5,707 bases of DNA, taken from positions 1 through 5,707 of the forward strand of contig CAMBBY010000112.1 of the NCBI GenBank assembly GCA_945863825.1, read 5' to 3'. Origin of the DNA: an uncultured Prevotella sp. (lineage in GTDB: Bacteria; Bacteroidota; Bacteroidia; Bacteroidales; Bacteroidaceae). The notes beneath the pieces are model-generated. The model was not told the DNA's origin. It searched no databases and worked only from the letters and a program-made list of their open reading frames with translations. Made by a program: the position numbers and the translations under genes. This document shows positions 1 to 5,707 of the stretch, one piece after another (positions within the stretch are counted from its first letter, which is position 1; each line of letters begins with the position of its first letter).

Positions 1-45
1 ACACAAGGAGTATCGTCGGCAGCGTCAGATGTGTATAAGAGACAG
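1..45 (+). other. Illumina Nextera adapter remnant (artificial sequence)
   Basis: This is synthetic library sequence, not genome. Bases 1-4 (ACAC) match the end of the P5 oligo. Bases 5-12 (AAGGAGTA) match Nextera i5 index S507/N507. Bases 13-26 (TCGTCGGCAGCGTC) are the Read-1 adapter, and bases 27-45 (AGATGTGTATAAGAGACAG) are the Tn5 mosaic end. The order and junctions are exactly those of a Nextera library molecule, so the genomic insert starts at base 46. The adapter supplies a false stop codon and six false residues to the minus-strand gene next to it, and a false start to a plus-strand ORF. Confidence 0.98.
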
Positions 46-1428
46 ATCATCTTCTTCCGTTATCTCTTTTTCCAATATGTCCTCTTCATTCGTCACTTCT
101 TCGTCCAACATTTCTCCTTCATCTTCCTCCTCCTTTTCCTTTTTTCCGAAGTTAGGATCTATTTTGAGGTAGATGGTAACCAGGAAGGTGATTACGCAGC
201 ATGCCATCACGACGATGAAGAAATGGCGGTATCCCAAGATGTCTTTCAGATAACCCGAAACCATGCCCGGAAGCATCAGACCGAGATAGGAAATACCGGT
301 ACAGATGGAGTAGTGAGAGGTCTTGAACTTGCCCTGACTGTAGAATAGCATGTAGAGCGTAAGCACCGTGAAGCCTAACCCATAACCGAACTGCTCTACG
401 AACAGGCAGGAGGACACCATCACGATATCAGAATTGAGCGAATAGCTGAGATAGATATAGACGGCATCCGGCAGGGTGATGGCGCAAACCATCGGCCACA
501 GCCACTTCTTCATACCGTCGCGGCTCACTAAGATACCTCCGATGATACCACCCAGAAGGAGACCGATGAGACCAACCGTACCATTGGCAAGTCCGTATTC
601 CTGCGGTGACATGCCCAGACCACCCTGCGAGTTAGGGCGAAGGATGAAAGTCTTGGTCATTGTATTGAGCAAAGCCTCCGGGAAGCGGTAGAACAGCAGG
701 AAGAGCATCACGATGACCGTCTCTCTCACTCCGAATTTCGTAAAGAAAGTGCGGAACATATTCTTCAGTTCGTGAGTCACTTCGCCCACAGTTCTCTCCG
801 TCTGCACATCCTCTTTCGGCGTAGGCATCAGGCGGCTATGGTAGAGCCACAGACCGATGAAGATGCCAGCTAATCCGTAGAAAATCAGTGCCCACGAGAA
901 GCTTATCTGATTGCGGAACATCACCTGCAGCACACCAGCCAGCATCACTAAGAAACCATTCACAAAGATGATGGCGAGGCGGTAGAAGGTGTTGCGCAGA
1001 CCCACAAACTTCGTCTGGTTGTGCTCATCCAGCTCTATCATATAGAAGCCGTCGGCAGAGATGTCGTGGGTGGCGCTGCAGAAGGCGATGAGGAAGAAGA
1101 AGCACATGGTGGCCTGAAACCAGAAAGCCGTAGGCAGCGAGAACGCAATGCCTGCCAGTGCTGCTCCGATGAGCGCCTGCATCGTAAGTACCCACCAGCG
1201 CTTCGTCTTCAGCAGATCGATGAACGGGCTCCACAAGGGTTTGATCACCCAGGGAAGCGCCAGCCATCCTGTATAGAGACCCACTTCGGCATCCGTGAGT
1301 CCCAACTGCATATACATCACAACAGAGAGAGTTGTCACGATCACGTTGGGCAGTCCCTCTGCAAAATATAGGGTAGGGATCCATGCCCATGGATTCCTGC
1401 TATTCTTCTTTGTTACCATTTTATCCAT
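46..1428 (-). CDS. AmpG-like MFS transporter (PAT family), 3' end missing
   Basis: Predicted inner-membrane permease. AmpG-type proteins import anhydro-muropeptides with protons for cell-wall recycling; that substrate is inferred here from family resemblance. There are 461 native codons with about 12 hydrophobic segments, roughly at residues 15-38, 45-68, 77-98, 101-120, 148-170, 178-197, 234-255, 280-302, 308-328, 335-360, 372-395 and 401-421. The N-terminal NPWAWIPTLYFAEGLP, the LPWVIKPLWSPFIDLLKTKR loop (about 58-77) and ATHDISADGFY (119-129) resemble AmpG/PAT proteins. A charged central loop spans about 198-232. Residues 429-461 form a Glu/Asp-rich cytoplasmic tail that runs into the contig end without a native stop. 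The apparent ending LSLIHI-stop comes from the adapter. An in-frame TAA at 1450-1452 rules out an upstream start; Met4 is a possible alternative. It lies 108 bp after the large fusion gene, probably in the same operon. Confidence 0.85.
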
Positions 1429-1457
1429 TAGATATTTATCTTTTGTCCATTAGATAT
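1414..1457 (-). repeat. 22-bp tandem duplication of the transporter start region, with a 4-codon mini-ORF
   Basis: Two adjacent 22-nt units on the minus strand (1436-1457, then 1414-1435) agree at 17 of 22 positions. Both begin ATATCTAATGGA. The downstream unit carries the transporter start codon (1426-1428). The upstream unit carries an ATG at 1448-1450 that opens ATG GAC AAA AGA TAA, a four-codon ORF (1436-1450) ending 7 bp before the real start. The copy looks like a slippage duplication. Whether the mini-ORF is translated or affects reinitiation cannot be told from sequence. Confidence 0.6.
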
Positions 1458-1544
1458 CGTCCTGTTTCTTAGACATCGCTTGTCTATCAGAAATTAGACC
1501 TTACTCGTTGATCAGAAAGAACTCTATCCTTAGACCTTACTTGT
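1428..1544 (-). repeat. Degenerate short tandem repeats ending in RTCTAA, in the spacer between the two genes
   Basis: On the minus strand RTCTAA occurs five times (plus-strand TTAGAY at 1428, 1450, 1469, 1494 and 1530). Two contiguous 25-nt units (1494-1518 and 1469-1493) both start TTTCTGAT and end GTCTAA, agreeing at 19 of 25 positions. A 15-nt element including the stop codon of the upstream gene (1530-1544) recurs at 1494-1508 with one mismatch. Decayed tandem duplication is the simplest explanation. A multi-site binding region is an alternative. No TAnnTTTG promoter element and no hairpin followed by a T tract was seen here, which fits read-through from the upstream gene. Confidence 0.6.
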
Positions 1545-4500
1545 AGATTTTCTTGATTTCTGCTCCCTGATAGTATCTCAGCAGGATATCATCGTAGGAG
1601 TATCCTTCGTTGCCCATCACGGCAGCACCTATCTGACAGAGACCCACTCCGTGTCCCCATCCGGCTCCGATCAGTTCGAAGCGCTGAGGAACCTGGTTCT
1701 CGTCCAGATCAGACTTATCTACCACGAAAGCCGAACTGTAGAGATGGCTGTCGCTCAAGGCTCTGCGTATTTCCAGCTCCTTGCCGATGGTGAAAGTCTT
1801 TTCGGTACCGACAATCTGCAGTTTGCTGATGCGTCCGCTCGTACCGCGTTCCACAGCCTTCATGTCGAGGATGCAGCCGAAGTTCATCTTCAGTTTCTCT
1901 TCGAGCAGCTGCTGCAGTTTCTCCTGAGTCAGCGTCACCTTCCAGCGGTAGAAATCGGCAGTCTCCTGGTCGTAGTCGTTTAATACTTCCGAGAGCACCT
2001 TTCTGTCTGTAGTATTGCAGAAAGCAGGCGGGTTGGAGCGGATCCAGCGGTCAGCCTCTTCCTCCTGAGTCAAGTCAGGAATTCTGTATTCAGAATCCAT
2101 CAGAGCCTTTGAACCCTTCAGGTTCTCAGCATCTCCATCCTTCAGTCCCTCTGTATTTCTTGCGTCCTTCAAGCACTCGGCATTCATAGAACTCTTCAGT
2201 CCTTTCGGCTTGATTCCCAAAGCAATATCCCTCACAGCAGAGAGATAACTCTTAGGCGTGTTCTCCCAGCAATATTGGAATTCCTCGGTGATACCGCCGC
2301 AGCACTTGGAGAATCGGGCATCGCAGATTTCCTCGCCATCCATCAGAATCTGTCCCTTGGTCTGGCGGATAGCTTCTGCCACATGCGGAGAAGTCTCCTT
2401 GGTGATGCCCTGGTAGCGCTGGCAGTGGTCGTCGGCGCAGACATCAAAGATGGTGTGGTCTTCGCGGTCGTACCAGCGGATGAGCATGTCGTCTTTCTTG
2501 ACAAAAGAGAAGAAATTGTTGCCGCTCTCAGCCACGTCTCTTCGCTTCTTCATCTGCGCCAGGAGCCATGAACGGGAAATCACGGCATGCGCCTTGAGGA
2601 GTTCAAGACTGGAGGTAGCACTCATCTCGCTGGATATCACGCTCTCCAGATACTTCTCTACAGGAAGCTCGTTGATGGCGCAGATCTTGTCTGATTCTAC
2701 CACAAAATGGAGCGTACCTAAGAAGGTCTGTGTTTCCTTGCGTTCCCAGTGGAAGTTGACGCCGATAGTGACATCGCTCAGTGAGAAGGAGGCATCGCAG
2801 CTCTGCGGATGGAAGGTAAGCGAACTGTACTGATTGCCGTTCCAGAGCACACCTCCCTCGGAGAATTCCACTTCCTGCTCGCCCGTAACCAGTTCGCCCT
2901 TGGCAAGGTAAGGCTTGTTGAGCGAGAAGTGAATCTTCTGACCGCTCACGATGCCCACAGAGACATTCGGCTGCTTGCCGTTATTATATAATGTGGAAGT
3001 AGTGACGGTACTTTCCTCAGCCTCCTTGGCAGCCTTCAGCTTATGGATGATGCATTCCATCTTCTCGCCGGAAATGCCGCATTCCTTCAGGATAGCCTCA
3101 GCCTTCTCCTCGGTGAGCTTGCGGAAATCCTCTTCGCGTGGCGTGATGATGAGTCCCGACATATCGAGGGCTCCTGGAGAAACCATGATCTGGGCATCGC
3201 CCTCGGCAAAATAGGCTTCCGGACGGTGCTTCTCTCTTGGAATCACGATACTGATATATTCATCACCTTTGCGCCAGGCCACGATGTTCATCATCGGCTC
3301 AGTCTCGTCGCCGCGCTGAGGCATCGCACTGTAGAGGCGCTTGAAGAGCATCTCGTCGCATTCCTCGCTCTTGGAGATAATCACGAAGGCTGGAACGGTA
3401 TAGTCGCGGATGGCTGCTATCTTCTCCTCGTCGTTCAGACAGATGATATCTGTCAGGTTGCGTGAGAGGCGCTGCCAGTTGTTCTGCAGTGGAAGTATGC
3501 CGCTGGTTCCTGCCTGGAAATGCAGATGGTCTGGAGCCGAGGCACCGCACTTCGGACCGTTGTAGAATACCATCAGTTCGCTGTGCAGACTCAGAAATCG
3601 GTGCATCTCGCCATAGTTCTTGAAGATGGCCTGCGGCTGATGCTTGCGTGCCGGAATCGTGAAATGTACCGGAAGGATAGGGAACGGATTGACCAGCAGG
3701 TAGAAACGTTCGTCTATCTGCTTGGACATCTGTACCTTCGGACGGTTCTTCTCGCAGAGGAAGCATGGACGCTCATCGAGGGTCTTCTTGTCTATCTTGG
3801 CACCTGTGCTCACGATGCGGGCAGGGTTCCATTGCAGTTTGAGAAGGTCGGAGAGAGTCTGGCTCTCCACGTGCTTCAGGTCGCGGTAGCGATGGCGTGC
3901 ATCCTCCCATCTCTCCAACTGGCGGTTGAAGAAGCGTGAGATACTGCTGTCTTCCATAATGTCGGCCTTGCCCTGCAGCATCTGCTGGCGTGCCTTCAGT
4001 TCCATCGTGCGCAGACGGTCTTTATAGAGATTGTTGGCATTCACTTTTTCGATACTCAGAGCGGCATCACTGTTGCCTCCCCAGCGGCGGCAGAGGTACA
4101 GTTCATCATAGATTCTTCCGATTCTGTATCGGCGAGAGAAGGCAAGTCCTAAGGCGTAGTCTTCGCCATAAGACGTGTTAGGGAACTGTATCTGTCTGAC
4201 GAGCGGTGTGAAGAATGCTCTCGGAGCACCCAATCCGTTGATGCGCAGTGCGTTGTTGCAACCGTTTTCCTCGGTCCATTCCTTATGGTCTATCAGTCCT
4301 GGAGGCAGGGTGTTGAGGTTGAAGTCGCACATGCGGTACGAGCCGATCATCATCGCAGCCTTCTGGTTGTGAAAGGCATCTACGATTTTCTGGAGAGTCT
4401 TCGGAGACGAATAGAGGTCATCGCTGTCCAACTGGACTGCAAACTTGCCGCAGTGCTCGCTATTGATGGCTACATTCCAGCAGCCGCCGATGCCGAGATC

Positions 4501-5589
4501 GTTTCTCTCTGGCACAATCTGTACGAGCCGCCCCGCCTGTTTGTCGTTTCTGGCTTCCATCTCGCGAGCGATTTCATCAAGAATCTCACCAGTGCGGTCG
4601 GTAGAATGATTGTTGACCACGATGACGTTGAACTTGAAATTGGCTTTCTGGCTCAGCGCACTCTTCACGGCATCCGCGATGGTCTTCTCTCTGTTGAAAA
4701 CTGGGATGATCACAGAAGCCTCGTAGAAGAATTCCTGCTCGCCGAAATCCGGCTGGCGATAAAAGCTGGTATCGATGAGGGCTCCCACCTTGTTGAGATG
4801 TAGCGTGCAAGCCTTTTCCATCTCTATCTGCACCTCTCTGTTGCGAGGGTTCACATAGTCGAATTGCTTCTCGCCGCTCTTTCGGTTGTCGAGTTCATCT
4901 TCTGTATAGAGGAATTCATTGAGATGGAAGATCTCTCCCACGCGACTCAGGTAGAGACGGAGGTCGTAGAGACCCGCATATTGATAGTCAGCTCTGTCCT
5001 GCTGGGCGATGAAGTCGTGGAGGGCTTGCGCCTTGATGAACCAGAGGCTTCCGAAATCGAAGTCGTCGCGAAGGCTACCAGACTGGTAATCAATAACCGG
5101 ATGCTTGATCAGCTTGCCGGTATTCGCTTCTTGTTCAGCTTTCAGTTTATGAGTTTCTGCTCCATCCGCTTTTGCTTCATGAGTTTCAGATCCATCTTTT
5201 TCTTCTTTTCCTCCAACTTTTGCAGCCTCTTTATCTTCTTTAATCAAGGAATAATAGTCGGAGTAAACCATAACGGCTCCCGTATCGTCAGCCGTGCGTA
5301 GGAATCGCTCCAGGGCATAAAGTCCCCATTTAATCGGAGTAGTCTTGGTGCAGATCATCACATAGTCGGCATCGGTGTTTTCTGCAATGCTTTCTACCGT
5401 GTTGCTGCTTTCCAATCGGTCAATGACTACGAAGGTGCATCCATCAGGCACTTGGTGATGGGCTGCAAAATCAGCGCTCACCAGGAGATTGATATGCTGA
5501 ACCGTCTTGTTGTCATGAAGTTCCAGAAGTGCGCTTTGGGCTACTTCAATGTCTTCACAAGGTAAGAAAAGGTCTATTTTTTCTCTCAT
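1537..5589 (-). CDS. Multidomain fusion: GT2-like region, GT2 glycosyltransferase, DUF4922 (HIT/GalT-like), SpoIID/LytB
   Basis: A 1350-residue protein of unknown overall function. Residues 1-235 look like a GT-A fold lacking DxD. Residues 290-530 are a GT2 domain ([21 protein letters not shown] at 388-391, GED at 475-477). Residues 545-855 match DUF4922: [13 protein letters not shown], a CxxC at 609/612, NPFPILPVH, and [15 protein letters not shown] with an HxHxQ motif at 688-692 as in HIT/GalT-superfamily transferases. Residues 870-1350 are SpoIID/Lyt[16 protein letters not shown] with Glu988 at the expected catalytic position, [11 protein letters not shown], and C-terminal [15 protein letters not shown]. 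SpoIID domains cleave peptidoglycan glycan strands, usually outside the cytoplasm, yet no signal peptide or membrane segment is visible. An in-frame TAA at 5599-5601, four codons upstream, fixes the start region. Two loops carry tandem repeats (residues 132-151 and about 1127-1165). The AmpG-like neighbour suggests muropeptide metabolism; the joint reaction is inference. Confidence 0.87.
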   Translation of the reverse strand: MREKIDLFLPCEDIEVAQSALLELHDNKTVQHINLLVSADFAAHHQVPDGCTFVVIDRLESSNTVESIAENTDADYVMICTKTTPIKWGLYALERFLRTADDTGAVMVYSDYYSLIKEDKEAAKVGGKEEKDGSETHEAKADGAETHKLKAEQEANTGKLIKHPVIDYQSGSLRDDFDFGSLWFIKAQALHDFIAQQDRADYQYAGLYDLRLYLSRVGEIFHLNEFLYTEDELDNRKSGEKQFDYVNPRNREVQIEMEKACTLHLNKVGALIDTSFYRQPDFGEQEFFYEASVIIPVFNREKTIADAVKSALSQKANFKFNVIVVNNHSTDRTGEILDEIAREMEARNDKQAGRLVQIVPERNDLGIGGCWNVAINSEHCGKFAVQLDSDDLYSSPKTLQKIVDAFHNQKAAMMIGSYRMCDFNLNTLPPGLIDHKEWTEENGCNNALRINGLGAPRAFFTPLVRQIQFPNTSYGEDYALGLAFSRRYRIGRIYDELYLCRRWGGNSDAALSIEKVNANNLYKDRLRTMELKARQQMLQGKADIMEDSSISRFFNRQLERWEDARHRYRDLKHVESQTLSDLLKLQWNPARIVSTGAKIDKKTLDERPCFLCEKNRPKVQMSKQIDERFYLLVNPFPILPVHFTIPARKHQPQAIFKNYGEMHRFLSLHSELMVFYNGPKCGASAPDHLHFQAGTSGILPLQNNWQRLSRNLTDIICLNDEEKIAAIRDYTVPAFVIISKSEECDEMLFKRLYSAMPQRGDETEPMMNIVAWRKGDEYISIVIPREKHRPEAYFAEGDAQIMVSPGALDMSGLIITPREEDFRKLTEEKAEAILKECGISGEKMECIIHKLKAAKEAEESTVTTSTLYNNGKQPNVSVGIVSGQKIHFSLNKPYLAKGELVTGEQEVEFSEGGVLWNGNQYSSLTFHPQSCDASFSLSDVTIGVNFHWERKETQTFLGTLHFVVESDKICAINELPVEKYLESVISSEMSATSSLELLKAHAVISRSWLLAQMKKRRDVAESGNNFFSFVKKDDMLIRWYDREDHTIFDVCADDHCQRYQGITKETSPHVAEAIRQTKGQILMDGEEICDARFSKCCGGITEEFQYCWENTPKSYLSAVRDIALGIKPKGLKSSMNAECLKDARNTEGLKDGDAENLKGSKALMDSEYRIPDLTQEEEADRWIRSNPPAFCNTTDRKVLSEVLNDYDQETADFYRWKVTLTQEKLQQLLEEKLKMNFGCILDMKAVERGTSGRISKLQIVGTEKTFTIGKELEIRRALSDSHLYSSAFVVDKSDLDENQVPQRFELIGAGWGHGVGLCQIGAAVMGNEGYSYDDILLRYYQGAEIKKIYK
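2095..2211 (-). repeat. Degenerate 9-residue repeat inside the SpoIID domain
   Basis: Residues about 1127-1165 of the fusion protein form a low-complexity insert with Leu-Lys pairs at 1131, 1140, 1149 and 1157 (spacing 9, 9, 8). In DNA the recurring core is CTGAAGG or a close variant. The insert separates the CCGGITEEF...SAVRD part of the SpoIID domain from [13 protein letters not shown]. It is probably a surface loop expanded by slippage, so its length may vary between strains. Confidence 0.65.
5137..5196 (-). repeat. Two tandem 30-bp units in the N-terminal domain of the fusion gene
   Basis: Adjacent 30-bp units (5167-5196 and 5137-5166) agree at 23 of 30 bases and encode [10 protein letters not shown] followed by [10 protein letters not shown] (residues 132-151). 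They sit in a hydrophilic Lys/Glu/Ala-rich stretch, residues about 117-160, that interrupts the GT-A-like region between VMVYSDYY and the [18 protein letters not shown] segment. The reading frame is kept. This is probably a flexible exposed loop created by tandem duplication. Confidence 0.75.
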
Positions 5590-5609
5590 TTCTTTGTGTT
5601 ATGTTTTTG

Positions 5610-5640
5610 CGTTTCGGCTTCCTTTCTGGAGGTCCAAACG
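5610..5640 (-). promoter_or_regulatory. Possible hairpin in the 5' leader of the fusion gene
   Basis: In the transcript the outer arms CGUUUGG and CCGAAACG pair with one bulged G, and an inner stem UCC/GGA closes a five-base AGAAA loop. The structure starts 20 bases upstream of the start codon and is followed by an A-rich single-stranded stretch. There is no U tract, so it does not look like a terminator. It could influence translation or RNA stability; no known riboswitch was recognised. Confidence 0.35.
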
Positions 5641-5653
5641 GTATTTTTTATCT

Positions 5654-5680
5654 ATATTTTAGCTTATTATATTAAAATAT
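5654..5680. repeat. 8-bp A/T inverted repeat just downstream of the promoter element
   Basis: ATATTTTA (5654-5661) and TAAAATAT (5673-5680) are perfect inverted arms with an 11-bp spacer. The position, right at the predicted transcription start, would suit an operator. The arms contain only A and T in an AT-rich region, so chance is a real alternative. Confidence 0.35.
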
Positions 5681-5684
5681 GTGG

Positions 5685-5692
5685 CAAAGATA
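5685..5692 (-). promoter_or_regulatory. Bacteroidetes-type -7 promoter element for the fusion gene
   Basis: The minus strand reads TATCTTTG, matching the Bacteroidetes TAnnTTTG -7 consensus, inside the common context TTATCTTTGCC. The matching -33 TTTG element would lie beyond the window edge, so only half of the promoter can be seen. Transcription starting a few bases downstream would give a leader of roughly 90 bases. This is the only clear promoter-like element for the two genes. Confidence 0.6.
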
Positions 5693-5707
5693 ACAATTTT
5701 TCGCCAA

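Noticed and set aside
1..45. Mobile element end (Tn5-like mosaic end)
   Set aside because: The mosaic end is embedded in the Nextera adapter and index, so it is a library artefact and not a resident transposon.
31..348. Plus-strand ORF of 105 codons beginning MYKRQ
   Set aside because: Its start codon and first residues come from the Tn5 mosaic end, and the rest is antisense to the transporter gene.
1025..1390. Minus-strand ORF overlapping the transporter in another frame
   Set aside because: It lies inside the clear transporter frame and has no recognisable family features, so it is a frame shadow.
1470..1486. 6-bp inverted repeat TAGACA/TGTCTA with a 5-bp loop as a terminator
   Set aside because: The stem is short and not GC-rich, no T tract follows on either strand, and it overlaps the RTCTAA repeats that explain its sequence.
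1429..1536. Separate promoter for the transporter
   Set aside because: No TAnnTTTG element is present on the minus strand of the spacer.
3299..3766. Minus-strand ORF overlapping the DUF4922 region in another frame
   Set aside because: The frame encoding DUF4922 is uninterrupted and has family motifs; this one has none.
4285..4803. Plus-strand ORF of 172 codons antisense to the GT2 domain
   Set aside because: It is the longest antisense ORF, but it has no recognised motif and mirrors the coding bias of the opposite strand.
1..5707. tRNA, rRNA, CRISPR array or known riboswitch
   Set aside because: Nothing resembling these was seen by eye on either strand; the repeats present are short, degenerate and not spacer-separated.

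Overview
The window looks like one end of a metagenome or draft-genome contig from a Bacteroidales bacterium, most likely Prevotella/Segatella-like. The grounds are the protein families (a DUF4922 module, a Bacteroidetes-type AmpG-like transporter), a TAnnTTTG-type promoter element, A-rich ribosome-binding regions without a Shine-Dalgarno sequence, and mid-range GC in the genes with very AT-rich flanks. Genus assignment is inference.

Layout: bases 1-45 are not biological. They are an Illumina Nextera adapter (end of P5, i5 index AAGGAGTA, Read-1 adapter with the Tn5 mosaic end) left on the contig end. Bases 46-1428 (minus strand) hold an AmpG/PAT-type MFS transporter whose 3' end is cut off by the adapter. 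Bases 1429-1536 are an intergenic spacer made largely of decayed short tandem repeats ending in RTCTAA on the coding strand. Bases 1537-5589 (minus strand) hold one 1350-residue multidomain protein: a degenerate GT-A-like region, a GT2 glycosyltransferase with its acidic motif intact, a DUF4922 HIT/GalT-like domain, and a SpoIID/LytB domain. Bases 5590-5707 are its AT-rich leader and promoter region, with a Bacteroidetes -7 element, an A/T inverted repeat and a possible leader hairpin.

Both genes lie on the minus strand, and the large gene comes first in transcription. I see no promoter or terminator in the 108-bp spacer, so they are probably co-transcribed. AmpG-family proteins import anhydro-muropeptides, and SpoIID-family domains cleave peptidoglycan glycan strands. 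The pair therefore suggests peptidoglycan salvage or remodelling. The unusual point is that the SpoIID domain sits on a polypeptide with no visible signal peptide or membrane segment, fused to sugar-transfer and nucleotidyl-transfer/phosphorylase-like modules that normally work in the cytoplasm. This fusion is the most interesting biology in the window.
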